NCBI GenBank assembly: GCA_015680685.1
Contig: MNCI01026977.1
Location: 526,002 to 590,001, forward strand
Length of the DNA stretch: 64,000 bases
Direction of reading: 5' to 3'
DNA from: Gnetum montanum
Lineage: Eukaryota > Streptophyta > Gnetopsida > Gnetales > Gnetaceae
Below the pieces are notes generated by a model. It saw only the letters and a program-made list of their open reading frames with translations, was not told where the DNA came from and made no database searches. A program made the position numbers and the translations under genes. Shown here in pieces: positions 11,021 to 22,749 of this stretch. Within the stretch, counting starts at the first letter, position 1, and each line of letters starts with the position of its first letter.

Positions 11021-11045
11021 TGAGTTTGTATGCAAGAGTCCCATA

Positions 11046-11215
11046 TCAGAGATATCTAAGAGTGATGCGTTGTGCTCCTCTTAAAGCATTCCTGGTATGC
11101 TGTAAGTGTCAAAGTAGAGATATCGTAAAGTGCTGCGCTGTGCGCCTTTACAAGCATTCCTGCTTATATGTGTGTAACAGAGAAATCTCAGATTGTTATA
11201 TCTAAAAGAATTCCT
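11046..11215 (+). repeat. three imperfect about 60-65-bp repeats in viral leader
   Basis: Units begin AGAGATATC or AGAGAAATC and contain (A)AAGTG.TGCG.TGTGC, then AAGCATTCCTG or AGAATTCCTG. They cover about 11,046, 11,112 and 11,177. The first two are close; the third is more diverged. They lie between promoter and primer site and contain a short open frame (11,020-11,205). Confidence 0.65.
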
Positions 11216-11310
11216 GTTAAAGAGTGTGTGTAATATGTTTGGGCCATATGCCATAATATAAAGAATGTTTTTTGCATGTTTCCCCGCTTCCGATGAGCGA
11301 CTTTTGAGAG

Positions 11311-11323
11311 TGGTATCGGAGTC
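11311..11323 (+). other. primer binding site, tRNA-Met type, pararetrovirus
   Basis: TGGTATCGGAGTC differs at two positions (transitions) from the complement of the initiator tRNA-Met 3' end used by caulimovirids and copia elements. Its distance from the TATA box and the polymerase type upstream favour the viral reading. About 130 more bases, including a run of ten G at 11,394-11,403, precede the return to gag. Confidence 0.7.
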
Positions 11324-11455
11324 TACGTTCCAATCTATTTCGATCTGTTTTGCTCATCCGTGTCTCCCACGCACATCGCTTTTTCTCCCGGCTGGGGGGG
11401 GGGAAGTGTCACTAGTTTATTTGGTGTTGTATTTGCAAGGATATTGGTGTTACTA

Positions 11456-12730
11456 GCTTTTTTCAAGGACACTCATTAAGGAAGCTAAAAGTTGGTACCA
11501 ATCCTTAGAACCAGAATATATCCAAAGATGGAGTACCATGTTAGAATTGTTTAATGAAAAATATCAAATGTACTCTAGAGTGTCTAGCTTGGCAAATCCA
11601 AGCTAGAAACAAGGAGCACATGAACCCTTGGATGTCATCATGGGCTGATACTATTCACTCCTACATTGATGCTTGGGCCATGGTTACTCTCAAAAGGAAT
11701 GACTTCACAACATCATAGATGGGCTCAAGGAAAAAATAAGAAGAATAGGTGGGGTGTATGCCCAAGGAAGATTGTCTAAAATGAGAGATTATCAAATCCA
11801 AAGGTTAATTGAGCAAGTAGAGAAAGAAGAAGGTGAGCTATGAAAGAGGGAAAGTGCTAAAGAATATAATAGGGATCCTTCCATTAGAAAATAAGAGGTT
11901 TAACTTTGTGACAAGGAGGATTCACCACTTGATGAAGTGGTGAATAGAAAGACATTGCCCATCCAAAAATCTATTTTTGATATTTCCACCAAGGTTAACA
12001 AGTTATGGGAATCTTTGGATGGAAAGTTTTAAAATATTTTAAAGATTGTTAAAGAATCCAAATTGCAAAATAGTGATCATAATTATATGAGGCAAAAAGA
12101 CATTGAACATGACTACCAAAGAGGTAAGGGCAAAGCTACTATAGTAGAGGAAATTTTGGAGTTTGACTCTGATGATGAAATTGAATGTAACATCTGTCAA
12201 TATCAACATCTAAAGGGATTTTTCCTTATGATTTCACACTTACAAGAGTCTAGAGTGTATGCATTGAATCCTTTCGTAGCACATAGGCAAGCTCCAAGAC
12301 AACTGCCTTATCCTCAAGGCAGTCTAAGACAGTTCCACCAGCAACAACAAGCTTACTACCCAAGTGGAGCTTCTTCACAACTGTATGAATAATAGCAATA
12401 GTGGTATCAACCACAATCATGGTGAATGCCACAACCAAGGTAGCAATACCCTTATAGGCAACTAGATCCATATGGGTACTATGTTTACTAGCCCATCTTC
12501 CCTAGAAGTTCTACGAGTCATACATCATTCTAGCATCACTATTACCCTCTAGAGCTAAAACCAGTTACCATCTACTCAAGGGAAAGATCCATATCCATAT
12601 CCTTATCATCCCCCACATCCCTCTGCACCTACACCTCCACCTTTAACTCAATTACCTCTTACTCCATCCATGAAGGGTGAAATTCTTCCACAACCACAAC
12701 AATGAAATGTTACAAGGGCTATACACTCAC
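11456..12730 (+). pseudogene. gag, main part, element B
   Basis: Retrotransposon gag core: LIKEAKSWYQSLEPEYIQRW and NEKYQMYSRV near the start, YAQGRLSKMRDYQIQRL near 11,770, then RKTLPIQKS..LWESLDGKF and the knuckle CNICQYQHLKGFF at about 12,190, where the last Cys of CX2CX3HX3C is Phe. A Gln/Pro/Tyr-rich tail follows to about 12,730. Many stops interrupt it. The start of gag lies before the viral insertion (8,926-9,264). Confidence 0.75.
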
Positions 12731-12899
12731 AACTAGTTTTTCAACTAAGTGGTTCAAATAATTGATCAACAAAAAAACATTTCTTCCAGCTAAGAAGTCC
12801 TCTCTAAGCCTCACAACCTACTCAAGTTGATCTCCTTGCATCTCCAGGATCCTTTTCCTTTTCATCAAATATCTTCAAGTGCCCGTCAAACCAAGTGCC

Positions 12900-13690
12900 A
12901 CCTAGGATCTGCACTGTAATGCTAACTCATGTTGTTTCTAACTAGATTAAGGCTTGCAATCTTTCTACAAAAACATTTGATCTAAGAAGTCCACTCATCT
13001 ATATACAGTTTTCTAGACAAGAGCCATGCAAAGCTCTTCTTGACTCTGGTTTTGTATTTAACCTCATCTCCCATGATATGTACAAGGCCTAGTACCTACC
13101 ACCTCTTAAGAAGAGCAACATCTATTAGTCAATTACTGTCCCTTTGAGATTAGTAGAGGACATTGTGACCACAGTCTACGGGTGGTCTTATCCTACTGAT
13201 TTTCTAGTAATCAAGGTGGATAATTGCAAAAGTAACTTCCCCATCATTATGGGAAGGGCTTGATTAAGCATGATCAATGTGCGAATGCGAATAAGGGACC
13301 TATTCTTAGAAATATCCAAGGAAAATGAGCTAGGAAAAATAGAGAAGAAGTGTATTCCATGCATCATGTGCAAAAATAATGGGTGCAATTATGTGCAAAA
13401 TATTTTATCAATCAAAAGCACATACATTAAGGCATGTAATCAGTGTGCACAAGAAATTAATATTCAATGGAGTTTGTATGTAGTAGCCACAAAGTAGGAA
13501 GGCATCTAGTGGCTAATAGCTCATTTAGATAACAACACAATATGCATAGAGCCAATTGAGAATCTAACATATGCATATGTTGAAGGCGTGGACAAAATTA
13601 AACAAGTTCATTCTCAATTCTCTAATGAAGTTGATGATACATATTGGGGAGAGTTGAAGATCCTTGATCACTTCAAGCAAGAGCCCTTAG
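12900..13690 (+). pseudogene. aspartic protease and linker, element B
   Basis: ALLDSGFVFNLISHDMYKA near 13,040 is the retropepsin active site, here DSG where A and C have DLG. FPIIMGRA near 13,250 is the second half of the fold. A linker (IRDLFLEISKENELGKI.., YAYVEGVDKIKQVHSQ) leads to RT in the same frame. Stops lie at about 13,090, 13,124 and 13,262 and in the linker. Confidence 0.75.
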
Positions 13691-15160
13691 AACGACAAAA
13701 TTTACCAGCTGGTAGGGAGTATGTCTTTTTTAAGAATGATAAACCAGTCATCATTAATGCCAAACTTACTCCTGAACAAAAAGAAAAGTTTTTGAAAGTG
13801 GTAAATAAATGGTCAATAGCCTTTGCTTGGTCACATCCAGAGCTAATAGGAATTGATCTAATGATATGCTAGCATCACATCTACATTAACCCAGCCATGA
13901 AGCCTAGAAGGTAGCTGTAGAAGTGGTTAAACCTCAGATTAAAACAAATTATCAAAGAGGAGATAGAACAACTCCTCAAGGCAGGGTTCATCTATCCAAT
14001 CACAAATAGTGAGTGGGTTAGTCCACTTGTCATAGTATCAAAGAAGGATGCCAAATGGAGGGTTTGCATCGACTTTAGTCTATTAAATATGCAAACATTT
14101 AAGGACCATTTTCCTTTGTCATTTGTAGATCAAGTGTTAGATACCATATCCGAGCATTGTTATTATAGTTCCTTGGATGGTTATAGTGGCTATAAGCAAA
14201 TCCAAATCCTACTAGAAGACCAAGCCAAGACAACATTTATGAGTCCTTGGGGAACTTTTGCATATTGTAAGATGCCATTTTGCCTATGTAATGCCCCTGC
14301 AACATTTCAACGCTTAGTCTTGAGTATCTTTCAACAAAAAATCGGTAGTGGTGTTGAAGTCTTCATTAATGACTTCTCCACCTATGGAGCTACATTTGAG
14401 GAAGATTTGGACTAACTTGAGCAAGTACTGAAGAGATGTGTAGAGATAAACCTACGACTCAATTGGCAAAAGAGCCATCTCATGGTCTAAGAAGGCATAG
14501 TACTAGGGCATCGAATTTTGTAGAAAGGGATTGAGGTAGACCTAGAAAAGATAAATATCATCTAAGGAATAACATGCCAACCTGAGACTGTTAAAGATGT
14601 TCGATCATTCCTTGGATACATTGGTTACTACCAGTGATTTATTGAGAATTTATCTAAGATTGGTAGAACTTACAAAGAATGATGCACCTTTCATTTGGAC
14701 TAAGGAATGTGAACACACATTTCAATAATTAAAGGAGAAACTCAAAGAAACACCAATCCTACAGGTAAAAGATTGGTCCAAAATATTTCATATCATGATA
14801 GACATATCTAGCTATGCTTTGGAAGTGGTGCTAATGCAGTTGGATGATAAGAAATGTTCATATTATATCCACTACATGAGTAGAAGCATTATGGGGGCAT
14901 AGTTGAATTACACCACCATGGAGAAAGAATTAATGGTAATGGTATGTGTGTGTTAGAAAGGTTTAGACATTATGTGCTAGGTTATAAGGTATTTGTACAT
15001 GTGGACCATAGTGCAGTTCACTTCCTTATGAATAAGCCAACAGTGAGCCCTCATGTTATACGGTGGCTTGTGATCTTGCAAGAATTTGATCTTACTATGG
15101 TAGATCGAAAATGGATTGAGAATGTGGTCACTGACCACATCTCTTACTTAATATGGGATA
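13690..15160 (+). pseudogene. reverse transcriptase and RNase H, element B
   Basis: RT begins with KPVIINAKLTPEQKEKFL and AFAWSHPELIGID. KKDAKWRVCIDFSLLN, YSSLDGYSGYKQIQI and MSPWGTFAYCKMPF follow. The active site reads VEVFINDFSTYG, so the first Asp of the catalytic pair is Asn. A frameshift at about 14,660 is undone near 14,945. RNase H shows IDISSYALEVVLMQLDD, NYTTMEKELM and VHVDHSAVHFLM, then the tether VSPHVIRWLVILQEFDLTMV. The products join in frame to integrase. Confidence 0.85.
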
Positions 15161-15289
15161 ACAAAGAGGAGGAGAGCCTACTCTCTAATCAGTTTCTAGA
15201 TGAACTCCTCTTTACTAGAGAAGTAATTGAACAAATGGCTAAGAAAGAAATATGGTATAATGGCATCCTCACATATCTTCTTACTCAAG

Positions 15290-16345
15290 AAATGCCACAA
15301 GACTTGGATTTTAGGAAAAAGCAACAATTACTTCATCAGGCTAATTACTTCATGGAAATCAATAGACACCTTTACAAGGTATGTGCCGATGGCCTGATCC
15401 GTTGGTGTGTCCCTAACGAAGATCAACTGTGTGTTGTCCAGAATGCTCATGAAGGGCCTTGCAGAGGCCATTATGTAGGAAGATGCATGGTTATAAAAAT
15501 CCTAATGGAAAGATAATATTGGCCCATAATCTTTAGGGATGCCCACCAGTTTTTCAAGTCTTGTGAACATTTTTAGTGTGACGAGGGGATGACTGCTTGC
15601 ATGGAAGGTCCTCAACAGTGGATTCAAACACAAGAACCTTTTGACATATGGGGCATTAACTTCATGGGTCCCATCACATCCATGTTTAATGGGAAAACAT
15701 ATATTATAGTAGTTGTTAACTACTACACAAAATGGGCAGAAGTAGCAGTCATTACTGATTGTACATCATCCACTATTGCCAAATTTATACAAAAATATAT
15801 CATGAATAGGTTTGGGATGGCACGTTTACTAATTTATAATAATGGAACTCATTTCATAGGTGCCACATTTAGAAAATTAGTGTAATGCTTAAGGGTAGAA
15901 TATAAATTAACAACACCTTACCACCCCCAAGCCAATGGTCAAGCAGAGGTAACCAATTGGGAGATTACAAAAATACTAATGCAAACCATTAGCAAATATA
16001 GGAAGGGCTGGAGTACAAAACTTAACAATCCTCTTTGGACTTATCATTCAACTTGGAAACTTCCTATTGGATATTCTCCCTATGAGTTAGTGTATGGGAA
16101 ACCTCCAACACTTTCAATTCAATCCAAGCTCTGTACACTCTCCATAACCTATGATCTAAACCTCAACCTATGTTTATCACAAAAGGAAAGATTGATCAAT
16201 CTAACTATGCTAGACAAAAATCACTTAGTGGCATATCCTTGAATGAGTTGAATAAGGAATTTAGCAAGTAGCATCATGAACTTAGAATTAGGAAAGTAAA
16301 AATTCAACCCAAAGATAAGGTTCTTTATTACCTTTCTACAATCCC
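15290..16345 (+). pseudogene. integrase, element B
   Basis: The zinc-finger region (AHEGPCRGHYVGRC.., SCEHF.CDEGMTAC) precedes the catalytic core. The three acidic positions read WGINFMGPIT (Asp to Asn), LIYNNGTHFIG (Asp to Asn) and NGQAEVTNWEI (Glu kept), so two of three catalytic residues are lost, each by one G-to-A change. GYSPYELVYGKPP follows. The C-terminal domain breaks off after KDKVLYY-like sequence at about 16,345, where sequence of element C begins. Confidence 0.85.
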
Positions 16346-16379
16346 ACCTAGTCCATGTAATGATTTTTCACCTTTTAGA

Positions 16380-17180
16380 GCTTAAGGGCCTCATTTTTTA
16401 GTCGGTATTTTTTATTGCAAATTTTTGACACAAGGCATAGACTTCCTCCATTGAGAGACTTCTATTATTTGCTGCCAACCTCTTTATTTCTGTGTTTACC
16501 CTGACTAGATGCTCCTAATATTAATGGATAAATTCTAACATCTACTACTTCTCCACATCAACATTCTGCATGCAATGATTTTCTATGGTTAGGACCTCAT
16601 TTTCTTGGCAAGTCTAAACTAAGATCTTTTGGATGTTGTATGTTGTGAAATTGGCTAAGGATTGGACAAAGACTGCTAACTCCTCAACATTTTCAACCTC
16701 TTTGAGTCTTTTCTAAAGTTGTTGAAAAGCTTCATCACGTATTATTACTTGTTTGAGCAATGCGAGATTAGTGAGGCAAGCTCTTAGATCAGCAAATTTT
16801 GTAGCCAAGTGATGGTTTTCAACTTGGGCTATTTCAAGTTACCCCTCCATAATGATGCATTTGCCCCTTATCTTGAGCAGCTTTAATTGGATTATAGTGA
16901 TGCTATTTGGAAGGATTAGCATGTGATGTGTGACTTATAATATTTAAGTACATTATCTCCTTAGGTAGTTACATTCTGGCTAAGTTATGACCATGGCAGA
17001 TTGATTATTTTAATGTTATTTAATTTAAAATGTCACTGGAGTTTGTTGGAAGGGTTTAACTTTCATAAATTGATGTTTTAATGTTATTTTTTTGGTTAAA
17101 CCTTTGTGGGCTTTAGAAAAATTTTGAAAAAATTTTCTGTCAAAAACCTTAGATTTGTGGCCTCCATGACAAAGAGCTTA
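16380..17180 (-). pseudogene. coiled-coil accessory ORF remnant, element C
   Basis: On the minus strand, after a non-coding stretch, reading from about 16,840 down: QVENHHLATKFADLRAC.., LKQVIIRDEAFQQL, KRLKEVENVEELAVFVQSLA and QKILV, with heptad spacing of hydrophobic residues typical of a coiled coil, then NRSLSMEEVYALCQKF near 16,430. Stops interrupt it. It lies between integrase and the expected 3' LTR, where Athila elements may carry an env-like or unknown gene. Element D has a coiled-coil ORF in the same place. No homology to envelope proteins is visible. Confidence 0.45.
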
Positions 17181-17420
17181 CCTTCAATAGCTACAGGACT
17201 AAAGAATAGAGTTAATTAGACAAAAAATTTGGAAGCTATGGCTCTTAGAAGGTTTTGGACTTTGAAAAGTTCAAAAACTTTCCCTTGTTTGAGCTCAAAT
17301 GTGAAAAATGGTAAAGTATGATTGTGTATTTATAGAGTTTTTATGCTATGTTGATGGGGTCTTGTCTCCACGACTCCTCCATCGACAGGGTCCCATCCAT
17401 AGAGCCTATAGAGAGAATTT
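17181..17420 (-). promoter_or_regulatory. internal U3-like promoter region, element C
   Basis: Minus strand: two GACCC(C/T).TC(G/A)A.. motifs, then CTCTATAAATACAC with TATAAATA at 17,327-17,334, then CAAACAAGGGAAAG, and a donor-like AAG followed by GTAAGCTC at 17,181. The element's own LTR upstream of its TATA box has similar GACCCCATCGAT and GATCCCATCGAT motifs. Element D has a matching arrangement at 61,310-61,620. It may drive the coiled-coil ORF separately from the genomic RNA. Confidence 0.4.
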
Positions 17421-17639
17421 TCACCTTGAAAAATATGAAAAATAGGAGTTGAAGAATGAAATTAGGGTCCTTGGAGAGCTAGAAAAGCCATGAACACAAT
17501 GAAATGCTTGAAGAGGGCTTAGACTATTCACAAAATTGGAGTTTTAGCTTGGAGAATGAACTTTGTATTAGAGAAATGTCATTAAGAAGTGCATAGCTAG
17601 ATGTAATTAATGGGGAATGCAGAATGATTCAATTGTGAA

Positions 17640-18980
17640 AATGCCTAAGGATAAGGAACTTAACTAACCAAACAAAGAGATATGCAAGTGGGTCCTTCCC
17701 ATAGTAGGATCATGCCCTTTTTGCACTTGCGTATCCTCAAATCATGAAGTCTATGGGCCTTGTAGTTGATTAATGGTTATGGAAAATTAAGGACCTAATG
17801 TGGGAAGCATCTACCTAAGAATTTATGAAGACATTGAATAAAACATAGGAAACTAGTAGTGAGGTAAATGATGGAAAACATTGGTGGATGAGAGAGAGAG
17901 AGGAATGAAGTTTCGAATCATGGTCACATGATGTCCCTTATTGATTTTGTGGTTAAATGAGTTGATAAAGTCCATACTTAGTGTAGATCAAAACCAACCA
18001 CTTCCAGTGACTTCACATCAATATTTTAGGAAAAGTCCACCTCCTTGAGACACAAGAATTCTCCCATAGATCAATCACCATTTCTTATTGAGAATAAAAG
18101 AGAAGCAGAAAGTGAAAAAGGATCTTAGTTAGAGGGGCCTTTCAAGCATGAGCAACATGTCTTTCTAGTTCCATAATCAGTGCTTGTAGCCTATTATTTT
18201 TGTCTAAGGGGTGTGCTTTGAATTTTCATCATGTTTTCTTTTTGATTTTTATGTCTTTATGAATTTTTGGATGCGAACCACACCATGCAAAGGATTAACT
18301 TCTTGTTATTGGTTAACCACAAAATGGTAAGAAATCCATGAAAACACTCATGCACTCAAAAGAATAGGCAAGTACAAGGAACATCAAATCTTCTTAAAGT
18401 TACATCCTTGTCAATCCATTTAATCCGTCATAATTTTAGAAACTACCAAGGTGACAAGTTCATTAAAGTTCTTATTAAGGAAGGGACCTCATATTTCCAA
18501 AACAAGGAACACCATAGAATTTTGTGGATGGGTGGATGACATGGACTCACTACCTATTTCATGAAAAAGAAACCATGCCTTAGTTATCAATACCAAAATT
18601 CAAAGATAGAATCCAAATATGAGCAATCAAACATATTAAGTACAAACCACCATCAATAGCAGCTACAACAACATTGTGTCTTGTTGGAAATAAAGGAAAA
18701 GAAAACAAACATAAGAAAACCAAAGCAAACTATAGTGAAATATACAAGAAACTATAGAATATTCAAGAAAGTTAACATACTAATGATGATGTAAAACAAA
18801 AAATGTAAAAAATAAGAAAACTGTAAAATAAAAAAAAGTATAAAAACTGAGGAGCCACTTGTATGATTAGCATGGATGGCCATCTCTCCCATGACTATGT
18901 TGAAAGGAGGATATCTGAAATATTGAGTAAGGGTGTTCATCTGAAGAGATGTTGCTAGCACTGGCTCTTTTAGACTCATG
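17640..18980 (-). other. conserved 3' non-coding region of element C
   Basis: Aligns with 640-1,940 of element A: blocks at 17,687-17,721 (AGTGGGTCCTTCCC.. GATCATGCCC), 18,140-18,166 (TTTCAAGCATGAGCAACATG), and a GGGGTGTGCTTTGAATTTTC block near 18,211. No coding potential beyond short frames. Conservation of this non-coding block in three diverged elements suggests it matters to the element. Confidence 0.55.
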
Positions 18981-19018
18981 GAAAGGATTTATTTATTGAA
19001 TGTTGACTAATAACCTTT

Positions 19019-20205
19019 TTTTTTGGGCTCTTAGGTTTGTATATTAACATGGCCATAGAAGGAAAGGTTTCATAAATGATATAAGGCCCTTCCCACAATG
19101 TTTGGAACTTAGTTCATTGTGGCACATGTGTGGGGTTCTAGTAAAGGACCTTGTCTCTTTGTTGAAACTTTACCTTCCTTATTTTAAGTTCATGACATTG
19201 TTTAATAAATGATTTATGTACTTCTATCAGGCATAGGACCACTAATTGATTTTAATCTAGCATGTTAAGGTTGATTATTCTTTCTTTCTGTGCTAGACTT
19301 AGGTCAAGGTTAATTTCATAAGATATTGAAAGTGTACAAAGCTTGGATTGAATATGAAGTGTTGGAAATTTTTCATACACTAGCTCATAAGGAGAATAGC
19401 CTATAGGAAGCTTCCATGTTGAGTAGTAGGCCCAAAGATAATCATTAAGTAGTGTGCTCCAATCTCTCCTATATTTGTTAATTATTTTAGTTAAGATCTT
19501 AGTGATCTCCCTATTCATAACATCAGCTTGATTATTGGCTTAAGGTTTGTAAGGTGTTATTAATTTATGTTCAACTTTGAAGCATTGCATGATCTTTTGA
19601 AAGGTTGTGCCTATAAAATGACTACAATTGTTAGAAATCGGTGCATGTGGCATCCCAAACCTAGGAAAACATTTTCTTGTACAAACCAAGTAGCTATGGA
19701 AGATGTACAATTAATGAAAACTACTGCTTCTACCCACTTCATACAATAGTTAGTAGCAACTATGATGTACACCTTTCCATTTGACATGGATGTGATGGAA
19801 CCCATGAAGTCAATGCCCTAGATGTTGAAGGGTTCCAGTGGTTGGATCCACTGTTGAGGTTCTTCCATATGAGCAGTCATGCCACCATCATGTTGATAGC
19901 ATTTATTAGAGAAAATGAATTGGTAAGCATACTTGAAGAGTGTTGGTCAATAATACATTTCCATCAAGATCTTAATGGTTGTGCATCTCCTAGCATACTA
20001 GCCCCCACAAGGGTCCTTGTGAGCATCATGGAGAACACATGGTTGATCAACATCAAGGACACATTAATGAACTAGGTGATTGATGCACACCTTGAAAAGG
20101 TGTCTGTTGATCTCCATGAAGTATCTCACCTAGTGAAGAAACCATTATTTCTTTCTACAATCCAGCTCTTATGGCATCTCCTAAGTGAGAAGATAAGTGA
20201 GGATG
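19019..20205 (-). pseudogene. integrase, element C
   Basis: The zinc-finger region lies near 20,000-20,200 (YFMEINRHLFKVC, DAHKDPCGG). In the core the first acid is kept (GIDFMGSITSM, near 19,800), the second is Asn (PISNNCSHFIG after a shift, near 19,620), and the third region is near 19,530. WSTLLNDYLWAYYSTWKL and GYSPYELVYEKFP are near 19,400. The C-terminal domain is at 19,019-19,250. Stops and shifts make it inactive. Confidence 0.8.
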
Positions 20206-20209
20206 TCAT

Positions 20210-21800
20210 CGTACTAGTTAGGTTTAGTAGGTACATGTTCATTTATAGCACTAGTAAAGAAAAGTTCATTAGGAAATTGATTAGATAGTGGCTTATCTTT
20301 CTCTTTTTTATTCCATCTCGACCAAGACAAGTGGTCAGTGATCACATTCTTAGTTCCCTTTTGATCTACCATTGTGAGATCGAATTCTTGCAAGGTCACA
20401 AGCCATGGTATGACATGAGGGATCTTCGTCAGTTTTTTCATTAGGAACTAGATTTCACTATGGTTTGTGTGCATGAATACCTTGTACCCAAGCACATAGT
20501 GCCTAAATTTCTCCAAGGAACACATCACCATCATCAATTCTTTCTCTATTGTGGTGTAGTTTAGCTATGCATCCATAATATTGCAGCTCATGTAATGGAT
20601 GGAGTATGGATGTTTTTGATCATCCAACTACATGAGCACAACTTCCAAAGCATAATTTGATGCATCCATCATAATGTGGAATAGTCTAGACTAATTAGGT
20701 ATTCATATAATTGGAGCTTCTATAAGATTTTGCTTGAGTTGCTTGGTTTAGATGAATGGAACATCTTTCTTTATTAACTCTACCAATGATTTAGCAATCT
20801 TAGAGAAATTCTTTATGGATTGCTAGTAGTAACTAGTGTGACCAAGGAATGACTGGACATATTTAATATTTTTTGGTTGGTGGATAATTCCTTAGATAAC
20901 CCTTATTTTCTTAGGATCCACCTCAATTCCTATCTGTGATATTCTATGTTCAAGACAATGTCCTCCTAGACCATCAAATGGATCTTTTGCTAATTAAGCT
21001 AAAGTTTGGTCTTAACACATCTTTTTAGCACTTGCTCAAGGCTATCTAGGGCTTGCTCAAATGTAGCACCATAGGTGAAGAAGTCATCCATGAAGACTTC
21101 CACCCCACTATCGATCTACTATTGAAAGATGCTAAGGACAAGGTGTTGAAAGGTTGCAGGGGCATTTTGTAGACCAAATGACATCTTTTTGTATGCAAAA
21201 GTCCCTCAAAGACTCATGAATGTGGATTTTCTTTGATCATCCAATGTAATTTTAATTTGGTTATAGCCACTATAATCATCCAGAAAGCTATAGAAGCAAT
21301 GCCCAGAGATGATGTCCAAACCCTAGTCCACAAATGGCAATAAAAAATGATCTTTGTAGGTTGTCATGTTTAAGAGCCTAAAGTCAATACAAATCCTCCA
21401 CTTACCACCTTTCTTTGGCATGATCACAAATGGGATAACCCACTTGTTATTTGCAATGGGATAGATAAACCCTTCCTTAAGGAGTTGTTCAATCTCCTCC
21501 TTAACAATCTACTTCAATTTGGGGTTCAATCACTACTATAGTTGCCTCTTTAGCTTTATGGAAGGATTAGTATAGATGCGATGCTAGGATCAATCTTAGT
21601 GAGTTTAGGATATAACTAAGAAAAGGCTATTGGCCATTTTTTGACCATCTTCAATAGCTTCTCTTTCTATTCAGGAGCAAGATTAGCATTGATTATCACC
21701 AGCTTTCCATTATTCAAAAAATCATATGCCATACTGGTAGGTAGAGTTTTCAACTCTAGGGGCTCTTGATTGAAACTTTCAGGGATTTCTAACTCTTTCC
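20210..21800 (-). pseudogene. reverse transcriptase and RNase H, element C
   Basis: RNase H and tether: IPHVIPWLVTLQEFDLTMVD (20,214-20,441), with the IDASNYALEVVL-like first motif near 20,660. RT: GVEVFMDDFFTYGAT near 21,090 keeps both catalytic Asp, unlike A and B; KKGGKWRICIDF near 21,400 and the entry region with VIINANLAPE near 21,690 are also present. Several stops remain. Protease and gag follow to the right in the usual order. Confidence 0.8.
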
Positions 21801-22039
21801 AATAAGTGTCATTAGGTTCATCATCAAAGAGTTAGTAGTGAACTCACTCCAGTTCATTCATGCCTTCAACATAAGCACTCATTATGCTCTCAGTTAGTTT
21901 GATGCAAAGTGTTGAGTTGTTATCAAGATCAGTTGTTAGCCAATGGGTGTCCTTTTTTTTGTGGCTACTGTGTATAGGCACTATTGAATTTCTATCTCAT
22001 CTTCACACTATTTGCATGCTATTATTGATATACTTTTTA

Positions 22040-22600
22040 TAGACCATAGTTTCTGTACACAATTGCACCTTGTATCATTGTACATGATGCATGAAACTCT
22101 CTTCTTCCCTATCTTTCCAAATGCATTTTCCTTGGAAATCTAAAAGGAAAGATCTTTAATTCCCAACCATGCATTAATAGTGTTCAACCAAGCCCTTTCC
22201 AAGATGATTGGAAAGTATCCCTTATAGTTATCAACATGAATTACCAAGAAGTTAGCAGGGTAGGACCATCCATAAATGGTGGTCACAATGTCCTCCACCA
22301 ATTCCAAGGGAATAGTGATGGACTAATCTACCAACTCAAGATGAATGTTGTTCTTCTTGAGTGAAGGTAGGTTCTAGGCTTTGTACATATCATGAGAAAT
22401 TAGATTTATACTAAAACCTAAGTCAAGAAGAGCCTTGCATGGCTCATTCTCGATTATTTGCAAATAGATTAAGGGACTCCTAGGATCAAATCTTTTCCTA
22501 GAAAGGTGGTCAACCTTTATCCAATTGGTTATTGCATGTGTCAACATGATGGTATGCACTTTGAGAGACATTTGGTTTAAAGGGGACTCAAATGGTGTGA
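22040..22600 (-). pseudogene. aspartic protease, element C
   Basis: KALLDLGFSINLISHDMYKA near 22,400 carries the DLG active site; PRSPLIYLQIIENEPC precedes it and YPANFLVI..NYKGYFPIILERAW follows to about 22,190. It is open over 22,374-22,571, then a stop. It resembles A and B closely in order and spacing. The flap region seems intact but the linker toward RT is broken. Confidence 0.8.
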
Positions 22601-22749
22601 ATGTAGAGGATGAGGGAGAACTAAGACTATCAGCTACATAAGTTTGTGAGAGCTTTGTAAGACTGTTGGTTCAAAAGAATGACCTTTTTTAAGATTTGGT
22701 TTCTAAACAACTCTGCTAAGGAGCCGATTATAAGTTAATAACCCTGGTA

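Larger units (their letters stand above)
9265..11455 (+). mobile_element. endogenous caulimovirid (pararetrovirus) fragment
   Basis: About 2.2 kb of viral origin inserted in the gag of element B. Order on the plus strand: end of pol (RT thumb and RNase H), an ORF of 231 codons, a promoter-like region with TATA box, a leader with repeats, and a tRNA-Met primer site at 11,311. This is the order expected for the 3' end of a caulimovirid genome, which is circular and numbered from the primer site. Movement, coat and protease genes and the RT active site are absent. Stops show it is a dead copy. Both junctions return to gag sequence with little loss. Confidence 0.75.
8926..16345 (+). mobile_element. 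Athila-like element B, no LTRs, split by pararetrovirus
   Basis: Plus-strand gag (N-terminal part 8,926-9,264; rest 11,456-12,730), protease, RT, RNase H and integrase in the usual Ty3/gypsy order. Neither LTR is present: the left end meets the LTR of A head-to-head, and the right end stops in the integrase C-terminus where element C begins tail-to-tail. Protease linker, RT and integrase keep one reading frame over nearly 3 kb except for a shift at about 14,660-14,945, so decay is mainly by point change. Confidence 0.8.
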
